Below are positions 12,180 to 24,840 of a DNA stretch of 64,000 nt, piece after piece. The stretch spans positions 25,500,001 to 25,564,000 of the forward strand of contig NW_027480422.1 in the NCBI RefSeq assembly GCF_051401765.1, given 5' to 3'. The position numbers and the translations under genes are program-made. Below the pieces are notes generated by a model. It saw only the letters and a program-made list of their open reading frames with translations. It was not told the origin of the DNA and made no database searches. Positions within the stretch are counted from its first letter, which is position 1. Each line of letters begins with the position of its first letter. This stretch comes from Calliopsis andreniformis (Eukaryota; Arthropoda; Insecta; Hymenoptera; Andrenidae).

Positions 12180-14066
12180 TGGAAGTAATGGTCATTTCTA
12201 CGTTCCGGGCAACCTAGGCTTCACTCTAAGGCGCTGCTCAACCACATCGAATAGCTACGGCCCTAGAAGACAACGCCATAACTATAAAATACAATATAAA
12301 TACAACAGCTTTTCCATCGTATATGATGTATATTTGGAAACAGTGTGAAAGTAAAGGTCATTTATACGTTCCGGGCAACCTAGGCTTCACTCTAGTGCGT
12401 TGCTCCACCAGATCGAATAGTTAGGGCCTTAGAAGTCAACGCCAGAAGCATAAAATACAATATAAATACAACAGTTTTTCAATCGTATAACAGGAATTAT
12501 TGCAACCAGTGTGAAAGGTATGGTCATTTCTTAGTTGCGGGCATCCTAGGCTTGACTCTAGGGCATTGCTCCACCACATCGAATAGCTACGGCCTTAGAA
12601 GTCAAGGCCATAACTATAAAAAACAATATAAATACAACAGTTTTTCCATTGTATAAAATGAATAATTGCAAACAGTGTGGAGGTAATGGTCATTTCTACT
12701 TTCCGGGCAACCCAGGCTTCACTCTAGGGCGTTTCTCCACCACATCGAATAGCTACGGCCTTAGAAGACAACGTCTGAAGCATAAAATACAAAATTAATA
12801 CAACAGTTATTCCATCGTATAACATGAATAATTACAACCAGTGTGAAGGTGATGGTCATTTCTACTTTCCGGGCAACCTAGGCTTCACTCTAGGGCGTTT
12901 CTCCACCACATCGAATAGCTACGGCCTTAGAAGACAACGTCTGAAGCATAAAATACAAAATTAATACAACAGTTATTCCATCGTATAACATGAATAATTA
13001 CAACCAGTGTGAAGGTGATGGTCATTTCTACGTCCCGGGCAACCTAGGCTTCACTCTAGGGCGTTGCTACACCAGATCGAATAGGTAGGGCCTTAGAAGT
13101 CAATGCCCGAAGCATAAAATACAAAATTAATACAACAGTTATTCCATCGTATAACAGGAATAATTACAACCAGTGTGAAGGTGATGGTCATTTCTACGTC
13201 CCGGGCAACCTAGGCTTCACTCTAGGCCGTTGCTACACCAGATCGAATAGGTAGGGCCTTAGAAGTCAACACCAGAAGCATAAAATAAAATAAAAATACA
13301 GCAGTTTTTCCATCGTATAAAAGGAATAATTGCAACCAGCGTGAAAGTAATGGCCATTTCTGCGTTCCGGGCAACCTAGGCTTCACTCTAGGGCGTTGCC
13401 CCACCACATCGATTAGCTACGGCCTTAGAAGTCAACGCCTGAAGCATAAAATACAATAAAAGTAGAACAGTTTTTTCATCGTATAACAGGAATAATTGCA
13501 AACAGTGTGAAAGTTATGGACATTTCTACGTTCCGGGCAACCTAGGCTTAACTGTAGGGCGTTGCTCCACCAGATCGCTTAGTTACGGACTTAGAATTTA
13601 ACGCCAGAAGCATAAAATACCATAAAAATGCAACAGTTTTTCCATCGTATGACAGGAATAATTCCAACCAGTATGAAAGTACTGGTCATTTCTGTGTTCC
13701 GTGTAACCTAGGCTTCACTCTAGGGCGTTGCTCCACCAGATCGAATAGCTAGGGACTTAGAATTCAACCCCAGAAGAATAAAATACAACATAAGTACAAC
13801 AGTTTCTCCATCGTATAAAATGTATAATTGCAACCAGTGTGAAAGTTATGGTCATTTCTACGTTCTGGGCAACCTAGTCTTAACTGTAGGGTGCTACTCC
13901 ACCAGATCGCTTAGATACGGACTTAGAATTTAAAGCCAAAAGCATAAAATACCATATAAATGCAACAGTTTTTCCATAGTATAACAGGAATAATTGCAAC
14001 CAGTGTGAAAGTCCAGGTCATTTCTACGTTCTGGGCAACCTATGCTTCGCTCTAGGGCGTTGCTCC
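12180..14066 (+). repeat. Y-type higher-order repeat, copy 1
   Basis: This block recurs at 14,338-15,892. The start is offset by 2,158 bp (13 monomers) and the end by 1,826 bp (11 monomers), because this copy has two extra monomers within 12,690-13,255. Shared markers are GCCATAACTATAAAAT, GTATATTTGGAAACAG, TAGTGCGTTGCTCC and GATCGCTTAGTTACGG. Variants with CATAACTAT are typical of the Y domains and I did not see them in X or Z. Confidence 0.85.
12690..13255 (+). repeat. local single-monomer expansion
   Basis: Consecutive monomers belong to the same subtype (AAAATTAATACAACAG, TTATTCCATCGTATAACA, AATTACAACCAGTGTGAAGG). The segments 12,690-12,855 and 12,856-13,021 are nearly identical at exactly one monomer spacing; the next monomers are close relatives. 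The related copy at 14.9-15.1 kb has two fewer. This is a rare case in the window where the amplified unit is one monomer. Confidence 0.8.
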
Positions 14067-14337
14067 ACCACATCGAATAGTTAGGTCCTTAGAAGTCAAT
14101 GCCAGAAGCATAAAATGCAATATAAATACAACAGTTTTTCCACTGTATAATATGAATAATTGCAAACAGTGTGGAAGTAATGGTCATTTCTATGTTCCGG
14201 GCAACCTAGGCTTGGCTCTAGGGCGTTGCTCCACCACATCGAATAGTTAGGTCCTTAGAAGTCAATGCCAGAAGCATAAAATGCAATATAAATACAACAG
14301 TTTTTCCACTGTATAATATGAATAATTGCGAACAGTG
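14067..14337 (+). repeat. spacer between Y copies with a one-monomer duplication
   Basis: From about 14,085, one monomer is repeated at 166-bp spacing, sharing TTAGGTCCTTAGAAGTCAAT, CATAAAATGCAATATAAA and CACTGTATAATATGAATAAT. The duplication leads into copy 2 of the Y HOR. Similar monomers occur at about 2,000-2,130 in W1 and in Y2. Nothing else is present. Confidence 0.7.
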
Positions 14338-15892
14338 TGGAAGTAATGGTCATTTCTACGTTCCGGGCAACATAGGCTTCACTCTAGGGCGCTGCTCAAC
14401 CACATCGAATAGCTACGGCCCTAGAAGACAACGCCATAACTACAAAATACAATATAAATACAACAGCTTTTCCATCGTATATGATGTATATTTGGAAACA
14501 GTGTGAAAGTAAAGGTCATTTATACGTTCCGGGCAACCTAGGCTTCACTCTAGTGCGTTGCTCCACCAGATCGAATAGTTAGGGCCTTAGAAGTCAACGC
14601 CAGAAGCATAAAATACAATATAAATACAACAGTTTTTCAATCGTATAACAGGAATTATTGCAACCAGTGTGAAAGGTATGGTCATTTCTAAGTTGCGGGC
14701 ATCCTAGGCTTCACTCTAGGACATTGCTCCACCACATCGAATAGCTACGGCCTTAGAAGTCAAGGCCATAACTATAAAAAACAATATAAATACAACAGTT
14801 TTTCCATTGTATAAAATGAATAATTGCAAACAGTGTGGAGGTAATGGTCATTTCTACTTTCCGGGCAACCTAGGCTTCACTCTAGGGCGTTTCTCCACCA
14901 CATCGAATAGCTACGGCTTTAGAAGACAACGTCTGAAGCATAAAATACAAAATTAATACAACAGTTATTCCATCGTATAACAGGAATAATTACAACCAGT
15001 GTGAAGGTGATGGTCATTTCTACGTCCCGGGCAACCTAGGCTTCACTCTAGGGCGTTGCTACACCAGATCGAATAGGTAGGGCCTTAGAAGTCAACACCA
15101 GAAGCATAAAATAAAATAAAAATACAACAGTTTTTCCATCGTATAAAAGGAATAATTGCAACCAGCGTGAAAGTAATGGCCATTTCTGCGTTCCGGGCAA
15201 CCTAGGCTTCACTCTAGGGCGTTGCCCCACCACATCGATTAGCTACGGCCTTAGAAGTCAACGCCTGAAGCATAAAATACAATAAAAGTAAAACAGTTTT
15301 TTCATCGTATAACAGGAATAATTGCAAACAGTGTGAAAGTTATGGACATTTCTACGTTCCGGGCAACCTAGGCTTAACTGTAGGGCGTTGCTCCACCAGA
15401 TCGCTTAGTTACGGACTTAGAATTTAACGCCAGAAGCATAAAATACCATAAAAATGCAACAGTTTTTCCATCGTATGACAGGAATAATTGCAACCAGTAT
15501 GAAAGTACTGGTCATTTCTATGTTCCGTGTAACCTAGGCTTCACTCTAGGGCGTTGCTCCACCAGATCGTATAGCTAGGGACTTAGAATTCAACCCCAGA
15601 AGAATAAAATACAACATAAGTACAACAGTTTTTCCATCGTATAAAATGTATAATTGCAACCAGTGTGAAAGTTATGGTCATTTCTACGTTCCGGGCAACC
15701 TAGGCTTAACTGTAGGCCGCTACTCGACCAGATCGCTTAGTTACGGACTTAGAATTTAACGCCAAAAGCATAAAATACCATAAAAATTGAACAGTTTTTC
15801 CATAGTATAACAGGAATAATTGCAACCAGTGTGAAAGTACAGGTCATTTCTACGTTCTGGGCAACCTAGGCTTCGCTCTAGAGCCTTGCTCC
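14338..15892 (+). repeat. Y-type higher-order repeat, copy 2
   Basis: Second copy of 12,180-14,066 without the two-monomer expansion. Substitutions relative to copy 1 are few, for example TACAAAATACAAT for TATAAAATACAAT near 14,440. The match ends at about 15,892, where GAGCCTTGCTCCACC replaces GGGCGTTGCTCCACC. Confidence 0.85.
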
Positions 15893-18800
15893 ACCAGATC
15901 GAATAGCTAGGGACTTAGAACTCAACGCCAGAAGCATAAAATACAATAAAAATGCAACAGTTTTTCCATCGTATAACAAGAATAATTGCAACCAGTGTGA
16001 AAGGTATGGTCAATTCTACGTTGCGGGCAACCTAGACTTCACTCTAGGGCATTGCTCCACCCCATCGAATAGCTACGTCCTTAGACGTCAACGCCATAAC
16101 TATAAAATACATTATAAATACAACAGTTTTTCCATTGTATAAAATGATTAATTGCAAACAGTGTGGAAGTAATGGTTATTTCTACGTTCCGGGCAACCTA
16201 GGCTTCACGCTAGGGCGTTGCTCCACCAGATCGAATAGTTAGGGCCTTAGAAGTTAACGCCAGAAGCATAAAGTACAATATAAATACAACAGTTTTTCAA
16301 TCGTATAACAGGAATAATTGCAAACAGTGTGAAAGGTATGGTCATTTCTACGTTGCGGGCATCCTAGGCTTCACTGTAGGGCATTGCTCCACCACATCGA
16401 ATAGTTACGGCCTTAGAAGTCAACGCCATAACTATAAAAAACAATATAAATACAACAGTTTTTCCATCGTATAACAAGAATAATTGCAACCAGTGTGAAA
16501 GTGACGGTCATTTCTACATTTCGGGCAACCTAGGCTTCACTCTAGGGCGTTGCTCCACCAGATCGAATAGTTAGGGCCTAAGAAGTCAACGTCAGAAGCA
16601 TAAAATAAAATAAAAATAGAGCAGTTATTCCATCGTATAACTGGAATAATTGCAAACAGTGTGGAAGTAATGGTCATTTCTACATTCCGGGCAACCTAGG
16701 CTTCACTCTAGGGCAGTGCTCCACCAGATCAAATAGTTAGGGCCTAAGAAGTCAACGCCAGAAGCATAAAATACAATATAAATACAACAGCTTTTCCGTC
16801 GTATATAATGTATATTTGCAAACAGTGTGAAAGTAACGGTCATTTCTACGTTCCGGGCAACCTAGGCTTCACTCTAGGGCGTTGCTCCACCAGATCGAAT
16901 GGTTAGACTTAGAATTCGACGCCACAAGCATAAAATGCAACATAAGTACAACAGTTTTTCCATCGTATAACAGGAATAGTTGCAACCAGTGTGAAAGTAC
17001 AGGTCATTTCTACGTTCCGGGCAACCTAGGCTTCGCTCAAGGGAGTTGCTCCACCAGATCGAATAGCTAGGGCCTTAGAAGTCAACGCCCGAAACATAAA
17101 ATACAATAAAAATACAACAGATTTCCATCGTATAACGGGAATAATTTCAACAAATGTGAATGTGAAGGTCATTTCCACGTTCCTGGCAACCTAGGCTTCA
17201 CTCTAGGGCGTTGGTCTACCAGATCCAATAGTTAGGACCTAAGAAGTCAACGACAGAAGCATAAAATACGATAAGTATACAACAGCTTTGCCATCGTATA
17301 ACAGGAATAATTGCAACTAGAGTGAAGGTGATTGTCAGTTCTACGTTCCGGGCAACCTACGCTTCACACTAGGGCGTTGCTCCACCAGATCGAATAGTTA
17401 GAGCCTAAGAAGACAACGCCAGAAGCATAAAATACAATAGAAATACAGCAGTTTTTCCATCGTATAACAGGAATAATTGTAATCAGTGTGAAAGGTATGG
17501 TCATTTCTCCGTTCCGGGCAACCTAGGCTTCACTCTAGGGCGTTGCTCCACCACATCGAATAGCTGCGGCCTTAGAAGTCAACGCCAGAACCATAAAATA
17601 CAATATAAATACAAAAGTTTATCAATCGCATAACAGGAATAATTGCTAACAGTGTGAAAGATATGGTCATTTCTACGTTGCGGGCATCCTAGGCTTCACT
17701 CTAGGGCGTTGATCCACCACATCGAATAGCTCCGGCCTTAGGAGTCAACGCCAGAGGCATAAAATACAGAATAAATACACTAGTTTTTCCATCGTATAAC
17801 AAGAATAATTGAAACCAGTGTGAAAGTGATGGTCATTTCTACATTCCGGGCAACCTAGTCTTCACTCTAGGGCGTTGCTCAACCACATCGAATAGCTACG
17901 GCCTTAGAAGTCAACGCCATAACTATACAATACAATATAAATACAACAGTTTTTCCATTGTATAAAATGAATAATTGCAAACAGTGCGGAAGTAATGGTT
18001 ATTTCTACGTTCCGGGCAACCTAGGCTTCACGCTAGGGCGTTGCTCCACCACATCGAATAGCTACGGCATTAGGAGTCAACGCCAGAGGCAAAAGATACA
18101 ATATAAGCACAACAATATTTCCATCGTATAAAATGTATAATTGCAAGCAGTGTGAAGGTAATGGTCATTTCTACGTTCTGGGCAACATAGGCTTCACTCT
18201 AGAGCGTTGCTCCACCAGATCGAATAGTTAGGGTCTTAGAAGTCAACGCCCGTAGCATAAAATACAAAATAAATGGAACAGTTTTTCCATTGTATAAAAC
18301 GAATAATTGCAACCAGTGTGAAAGCTATGGTAATTTATACGTTCCGGGCAACCTAGGCTTCACTCTAGGGCATTGTCCCACCAGATCGAATAGTTAGGGC
18401 CTAAGAAGTGAACGCCAGAAGCATAAAATACAATATAAATACAACAGCTCATCCATCGTATATAATGTATATTTGCAGACAGTGTGAAAGTAAAGGTCAT
18501 TTCTACGTACCGCGCAACCTAGGTTTCGCTGTAGGGCGCTGCTCCACCAGATCGAATAGCTAGGGAGTTAGAAGTCAACCCCAGAAGCATAAAATACAAT
18601 AAAAATACAACAGTTTTTCCATCGTATAAAATGTATAATTGCAAGGACTGTGAAGGCAATGGTCATTTCTACTCTCTGGGCAACCTAGGCTTAACTCCAG
18701 GGCGTTGCTCCTCCAGATCGAATAGCTAGGGACTTTGAGTACAACGCCAGAAGCATAAAATACAGTAAAAATGCAACAGCTTTTCCATCGTGTAACAGGA

Positions 18801-20896
18801 AAGCTGCAACCAGTGTGAAAGTACTGGTCATTTCTATGTTCCGGGTGACCTAGGATTCACTCTAGGGCATTGCTCCACCAGATGGAATAGCTAGGGACTT
18901 AGAATTCAACGCCAGAAGAACAAAATACAACATAAGTACAACAGTTTTTCCATCGTATAAAATGTATAATTGCAAGAAGTGTGAAGGTAATGGTCATTTC
19001 TACGTTCCGGGCAACCTAGGCTTCACTCTAGCTCATTGTTCCACCACATCGAATAGCTACGGCCTTAGAAGTCAACGCCATAACTATAAAAAACGATATA
19101 AATGCAACAGTTTTTCCATTGTATAAAATGAATAATTGCAACCAGAGTGGAGGTAATGGTCATTTGTACTTTCCGGGCAACCTAGGCTTCACTCTAGGGC
19201 GTTTCTCCACCACATCGAATAGCTACGGCCTTAGAAGTCAACGTCTGAAGCATAAAATATAATATAAATACTACAGTTTTTCCATCGTATAACAGGAATA
19301 ATTATAACCAGTGTGAAAGTGATGGTCATTTCTACGTTCCGGGCAACCTAGGCTTCAGTCTAGGGCGTGGTTCCCCCAGATCGAATAGTTAGGGCCTAAG
19401 AAGCCCTACGCCAGAAGCATAAAATACAATATAAATACAACAGTTTTTCCATCGTATAACAAGAATAACTGCAACCATTGTGAAAGTGATGGTCATTTCT
19501 ACGTTCCGGGCAACCTAGGCTTCACACGAGGGCGTTGCTCCACCACATCGAATAGCTACGGCCCTAGAAGACAGCGCCATAGCTATAAAATACAGTATAA
19601 ATAAAACAGTCTTTCCATCGTATAAAACGAATAATTGCAACCAGTCTGATAGTTATGGTCATTTCTGCGTTCCGGGCAACCTAGGCTTCACCCGAGGGCG
19701 TTGCTCCTCCAGATAGAATAGTTAGGGCCCAGGAAGTCAACGCCAGAAGCATAAAATACAAAATAAATACAACAGTTTTTCCATCGTATAAAACGAATAA
19801 TTGCATCCAGTGTGCAAGTAATGGTCATTTCTACGATCCGGGGAACCTAGGCATCACTCTAGGGCGTTATTCAACCAGATCGAATAGCTAGGACCTTAGA
19901 AGCCAACGCCAGAAGCACAAAATAAAATAAAAATACCACAGTTATTCCATCGTATAACAGGAATAATTACCACCAGTGTGAAAGTAATGGGCATTTCTAC
20001 GTTCCGTGCAACCTAGGCTTCACTCTAGGGCGTCGGTCCACCAGGCCGAATAGTTAGGGCCTTAGAAAACAACTCCAGACGCATAAAATACAATATAAAT
20101 GCAGCAGTCTTTCCACGGTATAAAACGAATAATTGCAACCAGTATGAAAGTTACGGTCATTTCTACGTTCCGGGCAACCTAGTCTTCACTCTAGGGCATT
20201 GCTCCACCACATCGAATACCTACGGGCTTTGAAGTCAACGCCTGAAACATAAAATATAATAAAAGTACAACAGTTTTTCCATCGTATAACAGGAATAATT
20301 GCAACCAGTGTGAAAGACATGGTCATTTCTACATTCCGGGCAACCTAGGCTTCACTCTAGGGCGTTGCTCCACCACTTCGAATAGCTACGGCCTTAGGAG
20401 TCAACGCCAGCGGCATAAAATACAAAATAGATACAACAGTTTTTCCACCGTATAACAAGAATAATTGCAACCAGTGTGAAAGTGATGGTCATTTCTACAT
20501 TCCGGGCAACCTAGGCTACACTCTAGGGCGTTGCTCCACCAGATCGAATAGTTAGGGCCTAAGAAGTCAACGCCAGAAGCATAAAATACAATATAAATAC
20601 AACAGTTTTTCCCTTGTATAACAGAAATAATTGCAACCAGTGTGAAAGCTATGGTCATTTCTGCGTTCCGAGCAACGTAGGTTTCGCTCCATGGCGTAGC
20701 TCCACCACATCGAATAGTTAGGGCCTTAGAAGTCAATGCCAGGAGCATAAAATACAATATAAATACAACAGTGTTTCCATTGTATAAAATGAGTAATTGC
20801 AAACAGTGAGGAAGTAATGGTCACTTCTACGTTCCGTGCAACCTAGGCTTCACTCTAGGGCGTTGCTCCACCAGATCGAATAGTTAGGGCCTATGA
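15893..20896 (+). repeat. Y1 stretch with little local homogenisation
   Basis: About 30 monomers of Y type in which I find no clean adjacent HOR. Neighbouring monomers differ at many sites and carry small indels, for example GGTTAGACTTAGAATTCG near 16,901 (2 bp short) and CAGATTTCCATCG near 17,119 (1 bp short). Markers CATAACTAT, CCAGTCTGATAG and GCATCCTAGGCTTCAC recur irregularly. No gene or non-satellite insertion is seen. Confidence 0.75.
19320..20170 (+). repeat. segment shared with distant Y2 (57.5-58.0 and 60.0-60.5 kb)
   Basis: Rare variants GCGTGGTTCCCCCAG, AAGCACAAAATAAAATAAAA, AATTACCACCAGTG, AGTAATGGGCATTTC and GAAAACAACTCCAGACGC occur here in the same order as at about 57,500-57,980, 59,990-60,470 and, in part, 61,555-61,730. 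The two loci are about 38 kb apart. Whole monomers have been gained or lost between the shared ones: 547 bp separate two markers here, 214 bp there. Confidence 0.75.
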
Positions 20897-22223
20897 AGTC
20901 AACGCCAGCAGCATAAAATACAATATATGTACAGCAGTCTTCCCATCGTATAAAACGAATAATTGCAACCAGTCTGATAGTTATGGTCATTTCTACGTTC
21001 CGGGCAATCTAGGCTTCTCTCTAGGGCGTCGTTCCACCAGATCGAATAGTTAGGGCCTAAGAAGTCTACGCCAGAAGCATAAAATACAATACAAATACAA
21101 CAGCTTTTCCATCGTATAACAGGAATAATTGCAACCAGTGTGAAAGGTATGGTCATTTTACTTTCCGGGCAGTCTAGGCTTCACTCTAGGGCGTTTCTCC
21201 ACCACATCGAATAGCTGCGGCCTTAGAAGTCTACGCCAGAAGCATAAAACACAATATAGATAAAACAGTTTTTCAATCGTATAACAGGAATAATTGCAAA
21301 CAGTGTGAAAGATATGGTCATTTCTACGTTGCGGGCATCCTAGGCTTCACTCTAGGGCATTGCTCCACCACATCGAATAGCTACGGCCTTAGAAGTCAAC
21401 GCCATAACTATGAAAAACAATATAAATACAACAGTTTTTCCATTGTATAAAATGAATAATTGCAAACAGTGTGGAGGTAATGGTCATTTCTACTTTCCGG
21501 GCAACCTAGGCTTCACTCTAGGGCGTTTCTCCACCACATCGAATTGCTGCGGCCTTAGAAGTCAACGTCTGAAGCATACAATATAACATAAATACAACAG
21601 TTTTTCCATCGTATAACAGGAATAATTGCAACCAGTGTGAAAGCTATGGTCATATCTACGTTCCGGACAACCTAGGCTTCACTCTAGGGCGTTGCTCCAC
21701 CACATCGAATAGTTAGGGCCTTAGAAGTCAATGCCAGAAGCATAAAATACAATATAAATACAACAGTTTTTCCACTCTATAATATGAGTAATTGCAAACA
21801 GTGTGGAAGTAATGGTCATTTCTACGTTCCGGGCAAGGTAGGCTTCACTCTAGGGCGTTGGACCACCAGATCCAATAGTTAGCGCCTAAGAAGTCAACGC
21901 CAGGAGCACCAAATACAAAATATATACAACAGTTTTTCCATCGTATAAAACGAATAATTGCATCCAGTGTGCAAGTAATGGTCATTTCTACGATCCGGGG
22001 AACCTAGGCATCACTCTAGTGCGTTATTCAACCAGAGCGAATAGTTAGGGCCTAAGTAGTCAACGCCTGAAGCATAAAATACAATATAAATACAACAGTT
22101 TTTCCATTGTATAAAACGACTAATTGCAACCAGTATGAAAGTTATGGTTATTTCTACGTTCAGGGCAACCTAGGCTTCACCCTAGGGCGTTGCTCCAGCA
22201 GATCGAATAGTTAGGGCCTATGA
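20897..22223 (+). repeat. 8-monomer HOR, copy 1
   Basis: Begins with a monomer carrying CGATATATGTACAGCAG..CTTCCCATCG (T/C variants later) and CCAGTCTGATAGTTATGG. It repeats at 22,224 after 1,327 bp (eight monomers minus 1 bp; the missing base is in GGTCATTTTACTTTCC near 21,150). Includes the two-monomer Y cassette GCATCCTAGGCTTCAC / CATAACTATGAAAAAC / CTACTTTCCGGGC / AACGTCTGAAGC. Confidence 0.8.
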
Positions 22224-23218
22224 AGTCAACGCCAGAAGCATAAAATACGATATATGTACAACAGTCTTCCCATCGTATAAAACGAATAATTGCAACCAGT
22301 CTGATAGTTATGGTCATTTCTACGTTCCGGGCAATCTAGGCTTCTCTCTAGGGCGTCGTTCCACCAGATCGAATAGTTAGGGCCTAAGAAGTCTACGCCA
22401 GAAGCATAAAATACAATACAAATACAACAGCTTTTCCATCGTATAACAGGAATATTTGCAACCAGTGTGAAAGACATGGTCATTTCTACGTTCCGGGCAA
22501 CCTAGGCTTCACTCTAGGGCGTTGCTCCACCAGATCGAATGGTTAGGGCCTAAGAAGTCAACGCCAGAAGCATAAAATACAATAAAAATACAACAGTTTT
22601 TCCATCGTATAACAGGAATAATTGCAAACAGTGTGAAAGATATGGTCATTTCTACGTTGCGGGCATCCTAGGCTTCACTCTAGGGCATTGCCCCACCACA
22701 TCGAATAGCTACGGCCTTAGAAGTCAACGCCATAACTATGAAAAACAATATAAATACAACAGTTTTTCCATTGTATAAAATGAATAATTGCAAACAGTGT
22801 AAGGGTAATGGTCATTTCTACTTTCCGGGCAACCTAGGCTTCACTCTAGGGCGTTTCTCCACCACATCGAATTGCTGCGGCCTTAGAAGTCAACGTCTGA
22901 AGCATACAATGTAACATAAATACAACAGTTTTTCCATCGTATAACAGGAATAATTGCAACCAGTGTGAAAGCTATGGTCATATCTACGTTCCGGGCAACC
23001 TAGGCTTCACTCTAGGGCGTTGCTCCTCCACATCGAATAGTTAGGGCCTTAGAAGTCAATGCCAGAAGCATAAAATACAATATAAATACAACAGTTTTTA
23101 ACTGTATAATATGAATAATTGCAAACAGTGTGGAAGTAATGGTCATTTCTACGATCCGGGCAACCTAGGCATCACTCTAGGGCGTTGTTCAACCAGAGCG
23201 AATAGTTAGGGCCTAAGA
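22224..23218 (+). repeat. HOR copy 2, shortened to 6 monomers
   Basis: Same monomer order as 20,897-22,223 but two monomers shorter: 995 bp to the next copy, i.e. six monomers minus 1 bp. The shortening joins the GGAAGTAATGG half of one monomer to the CTACGATCCGGGC half of a later one near 23,140. That is what unequal exchange between non-equivalent monomers in register would leave. A 1-bp deletion lies at about 23,090 (CAGTTTTTAACTG). Confidence 0.8.
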
Positions 23219-23960
23219 AGTCAAGGCCTGAAGCATACAATACGATATATGTACAACAGTCTTTCCATCGTATAAAACGAATAATTGCAACCAGTCTGAT
23301 AGTTATGGTCATTTCTACGTTCCGGGCAATCTAGGCTTCTCTCGAGGGCGTCGTTCCACCAGATCGAATAGTTAGGGCCTAAGAAGTCTACGCCAGAAGC
23401 ATAAAATACAACACAAATACAACAGCTTTTCCATCGTATAACAGGAATAATTGCAACCAGTGTGAAAGGTATTGTCATTTCTACTTTCCGTGCAATCTAG
23501 GCTTCACTCTAGGGCGTTTCTCCACCACATCGATTAGCTGCGGCCCTAGAAGTCAACGCCAGAAGCATAAAACACAATATAGATAAAACAGTTTTTCAAT
23601 CGTATAACAGGAATAATTGCAAACAGTGTGAAAGATATGGTCATTTCTATGTTGCGGGCATCCTAGGCTTCACTCTAGGGCATTTCTCCACCACATCGAA
23701 TAGCTACGGCCTTAGAAGTCAACGCCATAACTATAAAAAACAATATAAATACAACAGTTTTTCCATTGTATAAAATGAATAATTGCAAACAGTGTGGAGG
23801 TAATGGTCATTTCTACTTTCCGGGCAACCTAGGCTTCACTCTAGGGCGTTTCTCCACCACATCGAATAGCTACGGCCTTAGAAGTCAACGTCTGAAGCTT
23901 ACAATATAATATAAATACAACAGTTTTTCCATCGTATAACAGGAATATTTGCAACCAGTG
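23219..23960 (+). repeat. HOR copy 3, partial
   Basis: Follows copies 1 and 2 from the CGATATATGTACAACAGTC monomer through the CATAACTAT / TTTCCGGGC / AACGTCTGAAGC cassette, then departs near 23,960. A few private substitutions are present, for example CGAGGGCGTCGTTCC near 23,343. Confidence 0.75.
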
Positions 23961-24840
23961 TGAAAGACATGGTCATTTCTACGTTCCGGGCAATCTAGGC
24001 TTCTCTCTAGGGCGTCGTTCCACCACATCGAATAGCTACGGCCTTAGGAGTCAACGCCAGAGGCATAAAATGCAAAATAAATACAACAGTTGTTCGATCG
24101 TATAACAAGAATAATTGCAACCAGTGTGAAAGTGATGGTCATTTCTACGTTCCGCGCAACCTAGGCTTCACCCTAGGGCGTTGCTCCACCAGATTGAATA
24201 GTTAGGGCCTAAGAAGTCAATGCCAGAAGCATAAAATACGATATATGTACAACAGCTTTTCCATCGTATAAAATGAGTAATTGCAACCAGTGTGAAAGTA
24301 ACGGCCATTTCTACGTTCCGAGCATCCTAGACTTAACACTGAGGCATTGCTCCACCAGATCGAATACATAGGGCCTTAGAAGTCAACGCCAGAAGCATAA
24401 AGTACATTAAAAATACAACAGTCTCCATCGTATAACAGGAATAATTGCCACCAGTGTGAAAGTGATGGTCATTTCTGCATTCCGGGCAACCTAGGCTTCA
24501 CTCTAGGGCCATGCTCCACCAGATCGAATAGTTAGGGCCTAAGAAGTCAACGCCAGAAGCATAAAATACAATATAAATACAACAGTTTTTCCCTTGTATA
24601 ACAGGAATAATTGCAACAAGTATGAAAGCTATGGTCATTTATACGTTCCGGGCAACCTAGGCTTTACTCTAGGGCGTTGCTCCACCACATCGAATAGCTA
24701 CGGCCTTAGGAGTCAACGCCAGGGGCATAAAATGCAAAATAAATACAACAGTTGTTCGATCGTATAACAAGAATAATTGCAACCAGTGTGAAAGTGATGG
24801 TCATTTCTACGTTCCGCGCAACCTAGGCTTCACCCTAGGG
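23961..24840 (+). repeat. Y to X transition with a 4-monomer repeat
   Basis: A variant with AAAATGCAAAATAAATACA and GTTGTTCGATCGTATAAC occurs at 24,067 and 24,729, four monomers minus 2 bp apart. The 2-bp loss is in CAACAGTCTCCATCG near 24,420. Between them lies a diverged X cassette (AGCATCCTAGACTTAACAC). After the second copy the sequence is X type. Confidence 0.75.

Noticed and set aside
20401..20802. Longest open frame, 133 codons on the minus strand
   Set aside because: It spans about 2.4 monomers and its product is the same satellite-derived residue pattern in shifted frames. The length is by chance loss of stops.
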